In this document: piece by piece, positions 49,801-64,000 of the stretch
Position numbering within the stretch: position 1 is the first letter of the stretch
Layout of the letters: each line of letters starts with the position of its first letter
Assembly (NCBI GenBank): GCA_018697195.1
Contig: CM031857.1
Coordinates: forward strand, 90,816,274-90,880,273
Source of the DNA: Certhia americana
Lineage: Eukaryota; Chordata; Aves; Passeriformes; Certhiidae
Length of the DNA stretch: 64,000 bases
Reading direction: 5' to 3'
The notes under the pieces: generated by a model
What the model saw: the letters and a program-made list of their open reading frames with translations, nothing else
Databases searched by the model: none
What the model was told of the DNA's origin: nothing
Position numbers and translations under genes: made by a program

Positions 49801-52610
49801 GACTTGAGAGCAAAGACAAACTCTTGAAGCTGCCACAAGCAAAAGCAAGGTGTGCCTTTTGCTAGAAATAAGCTTTTATCTTTGAGACCTACAAAGGCTT
49901 ATCAGAGATAACAGCAGTGAATGTTGCAACAGAGTATTAATCTTTCTTTGAATCAGGTTCCTCTGTACTTAGAGGCAATTCTTCACTTTGTCATCTGCTA
50001 CTGCTTAGAAAACATCCTAAGAGCTACAGAACAATCTAGAAGCAGGTTACACTAAAAAGAAAACTCCTTGGTCAGCCTGAACAGAAACCATGGAAACATA
50101 TCTCAAAAGTGAGATGTCAGGGAATCTGCAGAGTTCTCAGCAAGTAAGAAGTTACTTCATGGGTCAGAAGAGCTGCTGAAGTCAAAGCCATTCCTATCAC
50201 ATGATGACTGGCACACTAATTCAGATCCTTAGAGACTGTGTCAACACACTTCAAGCAGCTATCAAGCAAACACTATGTCAAGGACAGCATTTGGTAAAAC
50301 AATGTTTCAAAAGTTGCTCAACGTTAAAGCAGTTAGATTTTGTGAAAACCAAGTTACACTGGTCTCAGTTCCAAACATCCGATAATGCCAAACCTGAAAA
50401 AAACAATTCAGCACCAGATTGCTCAATGGCTGGAGTTCATTATCAAGTTTCTCTCAACTATCTCTGCATTGGTAGCAAGGTTAGACATTTCTTTTTGTAC
50501 TGGAGTTGCACAATAGAAATGTGGATTATATGTCAGTGACTCTGAAATGGCATCACGCTACCTTGAAAAACTAATATTCTCTTCTGCAAATCTCAAACAC
50601 CTCATTACTTATTCACTACACTGAATCCACGTCTGATTTTAATCTTAAATTTTCAGGGAAGTATTCTCTGATGTGTGTGTGTGTGTTTCAGTAATGAAAC
50701 AATGCACGGGTGCTCTAGATCTCAGAGAGCACGAGCAGCTCTGTTGGGTTTGGCACACAACCCAACTGACTCATCGTGCTCAACAACAGACAAGCACCAT
50801 CTTACTCAGTATTTCAAAAAGCAGCAGCTAAGTTTAGGGGGAGATACTTCCATTTTACATAGCCCCCTGTTCCTACATGCACTATATACTACCTAAATGT
50901 TTCCTTAATTCCTTAGGTATGTTTGATGCTAACGAGGAAATGAATTACAAAATGCTCAACGCTGACACATGAAACATTCAGCTTAGTGTTTGCTTCTCAA
51001 CTGAAATAGAAAACTGAACCAGTAAGTGAGGTATGATGAGGTATTCATGTGGAAAAGAAATTCTGCTGTCCCAAAGTCAAGGCATCACCAAGCAAGCCTT
51101 CACATCTGCCCCACCCATGCTAATCTTTTAGTCTCCTGTGATCATAACCTTATCCTAACCAGTGTTCACTCAGATGACTAAAAGGCTGCAAATGAGCTAG
51201 AATATCTGAAGGCTTCAGCTCATACATTATCATTATCTCTTATTCTTCTCCACTCACCTATAACCCAAACCCCACACTCTAGCAAGAAAGGTTTGCACAA
51301 CAAAATCTTCCCCCAAGACTGTAGAATAAAGTTATGCAGAAACACCCAGCTACTAGACACTGGTACAAAGTCCCGACTATCAGTAAATAGTTATTCTGTG
51401 GTAAAATAAACTATTTTGTTGCCTCGGTTGCAGAAACCTAATACATTTTACGTGCCAAAAAGTGACCAAGATAATGCACTGAATGATGTCTGCACCTGCT
51501 AGTTAGGCAGAGGAAGACTACTGCAGTGGCCAAAGTATTAACTGTGGCACCACATCAAAATCACAAAAGCTGATTTGAAAGCAACCTATAAAGCAATTCT
51601 CCATTTAAGCCATAATTATATCAAACAAACTATTCAAATAACTCCCACTGTAACACCACAACGATCCTTCAGCCAGCAGCCCTACGAAGCAAGTCAAGGA
51701 GCATGGTAAATCACCGTGCACACTATGCTGGCTCACGAGGGCTGGATATCTGAACTGCTCAGTGCCCTCTGCGACTGGTATCTTTTGGGCTCAGTGAAAA
51801 TGAAGTACAGTCAATGGTGATAATGATATTTACTACCAAAGAGACGTTACAGCAGTCGCAGAGACTCTTCTGTCTCAAAAATGATGACAGATAACCATTC
51901 TCTACTTTATTTAGAAACTATTTTGGCCAGCCGCTGAACAAGTTTCCTTTGCTGCCAAAGACACATTTCAGAAAACCGATACTGTTGTGTGATGTGGCTT
52001 TCAAGACAAGAAACCAAAAGCAAAGTAGTTATCAGTAAACAAGCAAGACGCACTCCCTCCTAGAACAGCCTTGCTGCCCTAACACACCTTCTCGTCGAAG
52101 CACTGAAACCTACTCCAGACACATTTCACATTTTACTCAAGATACGACAGGAACAATGTCATTAATGAACGTGCCCTACAGAAAAGCGCAGCTTCCTAGC
52201 AATGACATCAGTAGTTCCCGTGTCCGCACGCCCGGTGTTCCAGGCGCGTTTCCAGGTTTTTCCCGGCGCGCTGTCCCTATCCCCACGGCAGGTGCTCCGC
52301 CCGGCTCCAACGCGGCTCAGTGCGCCTCACTGCCCTCGGCCGGCCCTCACAGGCTCCCGGGCACCACAGGGCCGGGATGGCCCCGCAGGAGCCCCGAGCC
52401 ACCGCGGGTCAGTCAGCGGCCGGGAGCGCCCACAGCAGGCGGCAGCGGACGGGCGGCTCTCCACTTACAGCTGCCGCCTCCAGCGCCGCCGGCCCCGGAG
52501 ACACCACAGGCCGCTGCAAACCCCCCCCCGCCACCCCGGCGAGCGCACAGGCCGCCCGCGTCCCCCTCCTTACCGAGCAGGGCGGCCGCCGCCAGCAGCC
52601 CCCGGGCCAT
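34466..52610 (-). CDS. LAMP1: LAMP1, lysosome-associated membrane glycoprotein 1 (complete)
   Basis: Coding exons on the minus strand: 52610-52574, 43507-43392, 42079-41866, 41761-41600, 38217-38000, 36634-36512, 35624-35555, 35384-35214 and 34605-34466. They total 1251 bases, that is 416 residues plus a stop, close to human (417). The order is: signal peptide at residues 1 to about 19; first luminal domain to about 180 with four cysteines; a Thr/Pro/Ser hinge at about 184-217; second luminal domain with four cysteines ending at VEEC (374); membrane span at about 382-405; an 11-residue tail RKRSHAGYQTI. The tail holds a YxxPhi lysosomal sorting signal. Eight luminal cysteines fit four disulfides. 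I count more than 15 Asn-X-Ser/Thr sites, as expected for a heavily glycosylated lysosomal membrane protein. LAMP1 rather than LAMP2/3 is supported by the GYQTI end and by GRTP1 and CUL4A as neighbours. Confidence 0.97.
34606..35213 (-). other. LAMP1 intron 8
   Basis: A 0.6 kb intron with GTAAGA donor and CTCTTCAG acceptor. Nothing else is recognised. Confidence 0.85.
35214..35384 (-). CDS. LAMP1: LAMP1 exon 8: second luminal domain
   Basis: The exon has 171 bases and encodes (N)PKFEASNNSMSELRASVGN, SYKCSSEENLQVTDQALVNV and FKIDGDKFGP. The Cys in NSYKC is the third of the domain. Acceptor TTACACAG, donor GTAAGA. Confidence 0.95.
35555..35624 (-). CDS. LAMP1: LAMP1 exon 7
   Basis: A 70-base exon encoding NASAEKFFLRGVSVSTTLPS and EAK, starting with an N-glycosylation site and matching the family's NASSSRFFLQG-like motif. 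Acceptor TTTTTTTAAAG, donor GTAAGG. Confidence 0.93.
35625..36511 (-). other. LAMP1 intron 6
   Basis: A 0.9 kb intron. No additional feature is recognised. Confidence 0.85.
36512..36634 (-). CDS. LAMP1: LAMP1 exon 6
   Basis: The exon has 123 bases (41 codons, phase 0 both ends). It encodes MGLELLNFVPHNTTSSGRCD, then NTSALLNLTFEKTRVTFQFA and L. It carries three glycosylation sites and the second Cys of the second luminal domain. The internal Met is not a start; the exon is spliced after CTCTCACAG. Confidence 0.93.
36635..37999 (-). other. LAMP1 intron 5
   Basis: A 1.4 kb intron. No additional gene or repeat is recognised. Confidence 0.85.
38000..38217 (-). CDS. LAMP1: LAMP1 exon 5: hinge and start of second luminal domain
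   Basis: The exon has 218 bases. It encodes TECAEDMV, then a low-complexity Thr/Pro/Ser hinge of about 34 residues built of VPTT, TSQ and SPAPTSS units, then VGKYNVTGPNGTCVLAYMGL and NITYPKKDEK. The hinge is richer in threonine than the human Pro/Ser hinge as I recall it, and fits an O-glycosylated linker. Donor GTACAT, acceptor TCTCTGCAG. Confidence 0.95.
38746..38751. repeat. Target-site duplication, left copy
   Basis: ATGTAT, identical to 39113-39118 on the other side of the LTR. Confidence 0.85.
38752..39112 (-). mobile_element. Solo LTR with 6-bp target-site duplication, sense to LAMP1
   Basis: On the minus strand it runs from TGTGGGGCTGAC to CAGTGACA, so it has TG...CA ends, with length 361. 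It is flanked by the same six bases, ATGTAT, at 38746-38751 and 39113-39118. Inside are a TATA-like TTATATAAG (about 38839-38847) and an AATAAA (38818-38823), both in the minus orientation and in the order expected of an LTR promoter and poly(A) site. A 6-bp duplication is typical of ERVK/beta-type elements. No internal viral genes remain. Confidence 0.88.
39113..39118. repeat. Target-site duplication, right copy
   Basis: ATGTAT, identical to 38746-38751. Confidence 0.85.
41600..41761 (-). CDS. LAMP1: LAMP1 exon 4: end of first luminal domain
   Basis: The exon has 162 bases. It encodes (G)GVKNVSQKSIMKAHMGTKYR then CINSKHINMKNVNVTFSNVT and LEAYLTNGTFSVN. The family's KYRC motif and NVTVT-like strand are clear, with four glycosylation sites. 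Acceptor TTTTTACAG, donor GTAAGT. Confidence 0.96.
41866..42079 (-). CDS. LAMP1: LAMP1 exon 3: first luminal domain
   Basis: The exon has 214 bases. It encodes FVHFFLPQNASVDSQSSCGK, DNTSHPVLVLDFGAGHSLSL and NFSESADKYQ to LFPNSTT. The SSCGK(D/E)NTS and FGxGHxLxLNF motifs are diagnostic of LAMP proteins. Acceptor TTTTCTACCACAG, donor GTAAAA. Confidence 0.96.
42080..43391 (-). other. LAMP1 intron 2
   Basis: A 1.3 kb intron. Nothing else is recognised. Confidence 0.85.
43392..43507 (-). CDS. LAMP1: LAMP1 exon 2: signal-peptide end and first luminal strand
   Basis: The exon has 116 bases. It encodes (G)FLQASSSFEVKDSSGKVC then IIADLTVAFSVEYKTNGQKE. Signal cleavage is likely near the Ala-Ser-Ser stretch, leaving FEVKD as the mature start. 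The first luminal Cys is in KVC. Acceptor ATTTTTATCAG, donor GTAAGG. Confidence 0.95.
43508..52573 (-). other. LAMP1 intron 1 (9 kb)
   Basis: The large first intron. It contains a (GGA)n patch near 44,075-44,093 and the paired A-tract region at 46,707-46,799. No nested gene is recognised. The end near 52,200-52,573 is CpG-rich and belongs to the promoter island. Confidence 0.8.
46707..46799. repeat. Two A30 tracts flanking a T-rich core
   Basis: 30 A bases (46707-46736), then a 33-base T-rich core of TATTTTTATTTTTTTTATTT type, then 30 A bases (46770-46799). This may be a repeat tail pair, or an assembly or sequencing artefact. Confidence 0.9.
52574..52610 (-). CDS. LAMP1: LAMP1 exon 1: start codon and signal-peptide core
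   Basis: The exon encodes MARGLLAAAALL plus one base, then donor GTAAGG. The ATG is at 52610-52608 in the context CCCGAC-ATG-G, with the expected +4 G. The signal-peptide core is Leu/Ala-rich and, joined to exon 2, gives a 19-20-residue signal sequence. There is no upstream in-frame ATG in the short sequence before the promoter motifs. Confidence 0.92.
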
Positions 52611-52689
52611 GTCGGGGCTGAGGGACGCGGCGCGGCGGGAGCGGGCAGGCGGCGGCGGCGGCTCCGCGCTCGGGAGACGGCCCCGCACC

Positions 52690-52699
52690 GTCATGTGAC
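52690..52699. promoter_or_regulatory. CLEAR-like E-box GTCATGTGAC
   Basis: Nine of ten bases match the CLEAR consensus GTCACGTGAC bound by TFEB/TFE3. It lies 80-89 bases upstream of the LAMP1 ATG. Confidence 0.6.
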
Positions 52700-52702
52700 C
52701 GG

Positions 52703-52710
52703 TGACGTCA
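52703..52710. promoter_or_regulatory. Perfect cAMP response element TGACGTCA
   Basis: The full 8-bp palindromic CREB/ATF site, 93-100 bases upstream of the LAMP1 ATG, inside the CpG island. Confidence 0.75.
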
Positions 52711-52727
52711 CAGAGCAACCCCGCCCA

Positions 52728-52735
52728 TCACGTGA
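52728..52735. promoter_or_regulatory. CLEAR core E-box TCACGTGA
   Basis: A palindromic CACGTG E-box with the T and A flanks preferred by TFEB, 118-125 bases upstream of the LAMP1 ATG. LAMP1 is an established TFEB/CLEAR-network gene in mammals. Confidence 0.75.
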
Positions 52736-52762
52736 TCCAGCCCGGCGGGGCGGGCCGTGAGA

Positions 52763-52772
52763 TCTCGCGAGA
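52763..52772. promoter_or_regulatory. TCTCGCGAGA palindrome
   Basis: An exact 10-bp copy of the CGCG-containing palindrome known from TATA-less vertebrate promoters, 153-162 bases upstream of the LAMP1 ATG. Confidence 0.75.
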
Positions 52773-52898
52773 GTTGGGGGCAGCGGCGTGAGGGGGAGTG
52801 GGGTGCAGGTAACCCCGGTGAGCTCTGTACTGCCTCCAGAATGTGCTCCGTGCCGCTGAAAGGCAGTCTAGTGACTGCAGTCGTCCCGAACAGAATTA

Positions 52899-52998
52899 NN
52901 NNNNNNNNNNNNNNNNNNNNNNNNNNNNNNNNNNNNNNNNNNNNNNNNNNNNNNNNNNNNNNNNNNNNNNNNNNNNNNNNNNNNNNNNNNNNNNNNNN
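52899..52998. other. Assembly gap (100 N)
   Basis: Exactly 100 N bases, a conventional placeholder for a gap of unknown size, immediately outside the LAMP1 promoter. Confidence 0.99.

Positions 52999-53029
<31 letters not shown>
52999..53029. repeat. Poly-T run bordering the gap
   Basis: 31 T bases directly against the N gap; the gap probably arose at this homopolymer and the GC-rich island. Confidence 0.95.
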
Positions 53030-53030
<1 letters not shown>

Positions 53031-54775
53031 AGTAAACCAGAAAATAAGGTGAAGCTAGTTAGCTAGTTTGTAGACGTTCTCAGATGTAACGGAGATGGAC
53101 AGCCCAGGTCATTTGATCACTTTGTCATCCAATGCTCCCTCTTATCCACACTGTTAGGGATATTCTTACTTCAGCTGGAACCTCAGAAGCATGTCTCTGG
53201 CTCCTGAAATCCTGTTTCTAGTATGATTGGAATGTGTACCAGTAGCAAGCACTGTGCCTCTGCTTTCTCACACTAGCTTCCATGTAGTCTGTCTCCTCAC
53301 CACAGGCTGCTCCAGATGAATCAGCTCTGAGGCAGAATGATTTCTGCTCCCAGGCTGCCTTCATACATTTTTACTTTGAACCCATCTGAAATGCAATTTA
53401 GCTACTCCCAGCTGCTAAAGTCAAGGACAGCTGCTGTGAACGTGACCTTTCCTTGCTGTTTGTCTCAGTTCACTCACACTTCCTGTTTCCCCAAAACAGC
53501 CTGGATAAGTGTAGCTGCTCCTTAGGCTGGCATGGGGATTGACCTTTTATTTTCAATGCTATTGCTATTTCTTTTTTTCATGCTGCATTTTTATCTGCAC
53601 ATTTTTAGTCAATTATTATTTTAGTTTGTTTTTCTCTGCCGCACATCTAGCAATCTTTATTCTTGCCGTGCATTGCCAAAAGCAGAAGTTAGTTTGAAAA
53701 AGGACATAATGAGCAGCTCTGGTCAAGTGTTTGAATGACTCATCCGCAGAGGACTTGAGGGTAATGGAGGTGGGACATGGGCTGTTCTCATTTGGGGTCA
53801 CTGTTTTTGGAACCTGCACTGGGAGTGGAGGAAGGTCTGCGGAACACAAAGTATGCCACAAGACCAATGGAGAGGGAGGCCCAAGGTCAGGTTTAAACTT
53901 AGTGTACAATATTCTGCCTCTCTGCTGGAAAATCAGTAGGCATCTTTGAATGGAAAAATGACAGATGCTTGCATTACTATGAAAAAGATGATCACTATAT
54001 ATATATAAGTTGCAGAAAGCAACAATATTGTGGTAAAATTTGGTAAATAAAGAACATAAGGTTATCAGCAGAGGATGATGTTGACCTTCCATGCTGTGGA
54101 TTATTAGCTCACTAGGTGTTTATTAATGGTGCAGAGACAGCACCATACCAATTTCCACCTCCTTTCAGTCCAAGTATTACCAGGGTGTTTGTTACATGAA
54201 TGCATCAAGTCTTGCACAACCGTATTGGCCATCAGCCCCACTGCTTGGGAATGTGTTGGCTGACATGAATCAAATGTGATAGCAGGGTAAGACAAAGTTA
54301 CAGCTTGTGTAAAAGCTGCTAAATACACAGCCTGGAGGTGGAAATCAGTGCTGTTACCGAGGGAAATGAAACACAGCCCATACCCAGCACCTATACATTT
54401 CATCTGACACAGCTGCTGGCCAGACAGCATGCTCACAGGCCCAGATATGAACCTTGATGGCCTTTCTTCAGAGCCATGGATGCAGAATGGGCTGCTCATG
54501 GGAAATACCAGGAGATGTAGGAGCCATTGCTACTGTAAAAGCTGTCCTGTGAGGTCAAGGCAGAGTACAAGCAAGGGAGACAGAGTGAGTACAGGCTAGG
54601 AATTTCAGGAGAGAATTTCCACAGAACATGACTCTATTTTCCCATAGCCTTTTGCTGAGTATTACCTGACTTCACGTGGTTACTTCCTTCCTGAAGACTT
54701 GCTAGGAATGGCTAACCAAGTTCATGGTACAGAGTCCGCTCCCCTGAACATACCTGCCAAAGATAATAAACCTAC
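53030..54775. other. Intergenic spacer, LAMP1 promoter to CR1
   Basis: No recognisable gene. Two adjacent minus-strand open frames (54499-54104, 131 codons; 54092-53616, 158 codons) start with ATG but are in different frames and show no domain I know. A short (TA)n lies near 53,997-54,007. Confidence 0.6.
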
Positions 54776-55480
54776 AAATAGAATGGAACCATTTGGTTGG
54801 AAAAGACCTCAAATGTCACTGAGTTCAGCTGGTAACCAGCACTGCTTAGCCTACCACTAAACAATGTCCCTAAGTGCCACATCTATAGGTCTTTTGAATA
54901 CCTGCAGGGATAGTGACTTCATCTCTTCCTTGGACAGCTTGATCCAGTGATTGACAACCGTTTCAGTAAAGAATTTTTTTCCTAATATCCAATCTAATCC
55001 TCCCCTGGCACAGCTTGAGGTCTTTTCCTCTCATCCTGTCACCTGTTACCTAGGAGAAGAGAACAAGCTCCACCTGAACTACAGCCTCTGTTCAGGCTGT
55101 TGTGGAGAGTAATAAGGCTCCATTCCTGAGCCTGCTCCTTTGCTGCCTTAAGAACTCCAGCTCCTCAAGCTGCCCCTCGCAGGACTTGTCCTCCAGACCC
55201 TTCCCTGGACGCTCTCCAACCCCTCAATGTCTTTCTTGTAGTGAGGGGCCCAGAACTAAACACAGAATTTCAGGTGTGGCCTCATCAGTGTACAGGGGGA
55301 CAATCCCTGCCCTGCTGGCCACACTACTGCTGAGCCAGGCCAGGATGCCATTGGACTTCTTGGCCACCTGGGCACATGCTGGTTCATGTTCAGCTGCTGT
55401 CACCAGCACCCCAATGTCCTTTTCCACCAGGCAGCTTCCCAGCCACTCAGTGCCCCTGCCTGAAGCAGTGAACAGGTAGA
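54776..55480 (-). mobile_element. CR1 LINE, 5'-truncated, with decayed end of pol
   Basis: Read on the plus strand it starts AGAATGGAACCATTTGGTTG and GAAAAGACCTCAAATGTCAC, the reverse complement of the CR1 3' end. Toward 55,480 the minus-strand translation gives WLGSCLVEKDIGVLV and CAQVAKKSNGILAWLSSSVA then IVPLY, the C-terminal part of the CR1 reverse transcriptase. The reading frame is broken and the copy is 5'-truncated like most CR1 insertions, so it is not active. Confidence 0.88.
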
Positions 55481-56900
55481 TCTGCATAATAAATTGAGAC
55501 ACTGAAGTTAGCTGAAAGGTGTCCATTTTTTTTCCCTTTCAAAGATGTATAGCACAAAGAAAGGATGAAAAAAGCTGCAGCAGATCAAGAGAGTTAAATG
55601 ATAAACCCAGGTTCCAATAAGGGAATCCAGGGTAAGCTAAAATACAGAACAAAGAAAAAAAGACCCAAGGGGAGGGCAGAAAGGAGGCTGTTGGCTGGTT
55701 AAGGAGAGCCGTAACTACCAGGCTTGGAAAGCACCTAAGTCAGCCCTCAGCCTACATTCTCACACTTGCTTTCCCTCAGGAAATGTTAGGCTAGAGAACA
55801 GCATGTCACATTTAGGAAAATGTGAAACACCAAGATCCAGGTTTCCCAGACATACCTGAATACAGATGCTCTATAGAGGACATCTGTTACTTCACTACTG
55901 CCCAATATCGTCACCACTGGGTCATCTTCCAGGAAGAAATGTTTAACCACCTCTGCCCTGTGGGTATAGGTACACTCCTATAATAATGTGACCCCAAAGA
56001 ACCAACTAAATGAGGAAGACTGCTCAGCCAAATTCTATCACCAAAAGCAATTAAATGCAGCTGTTTCTCTATGGAGAAGTGATTTCCACGCTGACTCATA
56101 AAGCAACTGCATACCTGTTTGGTTCAGCACATAAAATGTCCCAGTAAGAAAAATTTGAGGAAATCAAATTAAAAATGAGGATCTGAGAAAAAGAGTCACA
56201 GTTACCTGGCCCGTCAGTCTCTCCCAAAGCTTTTAAACTCTGAAGCCACTTCAGACCACGCTGGAAGAGTAAAAGTCTTCAGGGATCATGACATTCTCTG
56301 TAGGTTCAGGGGAGTAACAGGATGATTAGAGATCAGCAGCTGGATGAGGGACAAAACCCTCACTCCCACAGGCAGAAAGGCAGGACTGAGGAGAACCCTC
56401 TTGAGTACTGCTGCTTGAGGTTATTTACAGATGATAGAATTGGGTACCAAGGCCCTACAGCACAGAAAGACAGGCTTCATAATTTCCACTACTGTGGAAC
56501 AACTCAGTTTTAATTGCTAGACCACGATGACGTGGCCAAAGAGTTCTTAGTCTGTGGCAATTAAGAAAAACTGCACATTTCAGCACTTTTAATTAACACG
56601 GCTTCTTGAGGCAGAATCATTTCAGTCATCTTCTGGGTAACACCACTGCTTTAACTTATTGTTTAAAACTACTGAACCAGAACATGTTGGTTCAGAAGGG
56701 CTTTCAGTGTGGATAATGCTTCTCTGGCCATTACCTTTCTGTGAGGCACATATTCCTTTTTGGTTTATAGTCTGGTAAGATGGATCTCTTTGGTTTGTAT
56801 GTACATAAACAGTGAACTACAAAGTGAATGGTATAACCAACCACAAAAATAAACTGAAGTGCCACATTCTCACAAAGGCTAAGAAATTAATACTTAATAC
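55481..56900. other. Intergenic spacer before CUL4A 3' end
   Basis: No gene, RNA or repeat is recognised with confidence. Confidence 0.6.
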
Positions 56901-58390
56901 GCATCAAAGATTTTATTTGCATTAACTGAAGATTAAAATATTAAAATAAGTCTACATTAAATTATGATATTAAATATGCTTTAAATACAATAAACTAAGC
57001 GTGTTTAGTTTCTAAACACAAAGGGAACAAAATAATTCAGAATGCAATACAATTAATGACACCAGAGGACAGAATAAGGACTTTTAATATGTAGTTCCAC
57101 AAGCTGTCACCTCATAGCATTGTTTACTTTAACAAGTGGCCTTTCAATTGATGCACAAACCCCATGTTACATAAACTTAGTAAGGTATCTCTCAAGAAAA
57201 TATTGCTCTGTTAAATTCTCATTTATGTAGTGATCAAAGCTCCTTTGGTAGCTCTTTTCAGAATGAAACATACCAGCAGACAAATCAGGAAAATAAACAG
57301 TCTTGCATGTGTTACCAGAAAAGGTGTCTTCATTATAGGTACAGTTACCTAACAGATCTACAGTGTCTTTCACTCTTTAATTCAAATCAACTAACATATG
57401 TACAATATGTAACAAAGTACTCACAAAATCCTTAGTCTTTCAAGACAAAAAGCTATGGTTTCCCAATAGTGAGACCATAAAAGTATTTTTTTAAAAAATG
57501 TTTTGTTTTCTTAAAGTGGAGCACGCTGTACAGTAGGTTCCCTGGATGTTATTTTCAAGGCAGAACTAAATGTTACAGCAATTACAGAAACAGTGAAATA
57601 CACCTGCTGCCCTAAAATGAGGTAGGGCCTCTTTGACTCAGATCTAATCTCTGCCACCCAAGCCAGCAGAAGTAGTAATAATAGAACAATCCATATTTTA
57701 GCTAAATAATCCAACAGCTCAGTACACACATGAATGCAGTTGTCCTCTTGGCACTTCAAGAATCTCACTTCAAAACCTGATTTATCCAAACCAGACTGAA
57801 GTTTGTAGTAACTTGAAAGAAAATTAACTGAACACAAGTTTAAGGGTTTTCATGGTGCAAAACTTCAGTGTTTTTAAACAACACTGCTTGTACATACATG
57901 TTCATCAATAAAGGGTTTTGAAAAAGTTACCCAAGTTGTCACTGTAGCTAAAGAATGCAGCATTTAGGGACTTTATGGATGCAGTTAGGAACATCTAAAT
58001 GAAGAAACCAGACTTGCATCCATTACAGAAGTATTTCTCACACAGGTGATTTTACCTTACCATCCAACTTCAATGACATTGTTAAACAAAACTATAAAAC
58101 TAAATTTTGAAGAGCCCAAGAAAACAAAAGATTAACAAAAGGGGAAAAAAACCCCAGGACATTTAAAATTAGTAAGAAGTCTTGACAAAGGTAATCAATT
58201 AACATGTCATTTTGCTTCTTTTCCACAGCAGTGCATGCAGCTGGTTGAATAATATACATCAACCTGAAATCTGCTAAAAGGAAAGTCTGGAACAGCATAG
58301 GTATTTGGTGTCCTAACGATATATGTGGATGATTTTGGTTTTTATTTTTTAGTTTTTAGATTTTTTTAAAATAAAACTATTTCTTCTCCT
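56900..58390 (-). other. CUL4A: Probable CUL4A 3' untranslated region
   Basis: Sequence downstream of the CUL4A stop; the extent is inferred from the distal AATAAA at 56912-56917. It holds two minus-strand open frames (57837-57511 and 57373-57167) that begin just after in-frame stops with non-ATG codons and show no clear splice sites, so I treat them as untranslated. Confidence 0.45.
56912..56917 (-). terminator. Candidate distal CUL4A poly(A) signal
   Basis: AATAAA on the minus strand (TTTATT on plus), about 1.5 kb beyond the CUL4A stop. A nearer AATAAA at 58341-58346 lies only 45 bases after the stop. I saw no other canonical hexamer between them, so the choice is open. Confidence 0.4.

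Positions 58391-64000
<5,610 letters not shown>

Larger units (their letters stand above)
52150..52830. promoter_or_regulatory. LAMP1: CpG island, LAMP1 promoter
   Basis: A sharp rise in G+C and CpG density around LAMP1 exon 1, against A/T-rich surroundings. It has no TATA box near the start and several GC boxes (CCCCGCCC at 52719-52726, GGGGCGGG at 52747-52754), the usual form of a housekeeping promoter. Edges are approximate, and the outer side is cut by a scaffold gap from 52899. Confidence 0.85.

Noticed and set aside
52156..52760. Long plus-strand and minus-strand Pro/Ala/Arg-rich open frames in the CpG island
   Set aside because: GC-rich sequence lacks stop codons by composition; only the LAMP1 exon 1 frame is supported by splicing and protein continuity.
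55102..55479. 125-codon plus-strand open frame rich in Ser/Pro
   Set aside because: It is antisense to the CR1 element, whose pol remnant reads on the minus strand.

Overview
The window is vertebrate nuclear DNA: long introns, GT-AG splice junctions, a CpG-island promoter, microsatellites and two scaffold gaps. Chicken-type CR1 LINE fragments and three solo LTRs of bird endogenous-retrovirus type point to a bird. The LTR sequences resemble what I recall from songbird genomes, but I cannot name the species. The gene order GRTP1 - LAMP1 - CUL4A is the conserved block on human 13q34 and, from memory, chicken chromosome 1.

Layout. Bases 1-32,110 hold the 3' six coding exons of GRTP1 (plus strand), a TBC-domain RabGAP; the exons coding the first ~60 residues lie to the left. 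GRTP1 and LAMP1 converge tail to tail, with a ~1.5 kb spacer between their poly(A) signals that contains a gapped (CA)n microsatellite. LAMP1 (minus strand) is complete: nine coding exons between 52,610 and 34,466 join in frame to 416 codons plus a stop. It has a signal peptide, two four-cysteine luminal domains separated by a Pro/Ser/Thr hinge, one membrane span and a short tail ending in the lysosomal sorting signal GYQTI. Its CpG-island promoter carries two CLEAR/TFEB-type E-boxes, a perfect CRE and a TCTCGCGAGA palindrome. A 100-N gap and a poly-T run follow. Bases 53,030-56,900 are a repeat-bearing spacer with a 3'-end CR1. Bases 56,900-64,000 hold the last four coding exons of CUL4A (minus strand), including the neddylation lysine; the rest of the gene lies to the right.

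Function. LAMP1 is a major lysosomal membrane glycoprotein, GRTP1 a predicted Rab GTPase-activating protein, and CUL4A the scaffold of the CRL4 ubiquitin ligase. They are neighbours by conserved synteny, not an operon. Exon edges were set from reading frame, splice dinucleotides, in-frame joining and recalled vertebrate family sequences; no alignment was run.

I found no sign of a novel multi-gene system. The most useful non-gene observations are the dense LAMP1 promoter motif cluster, a sense-oriented solo LTR with an exact 6-bp target duplication and its own poly(A) signal inside LAMP1, and an LTR nested inside a CR1 in a CUL4A intron.
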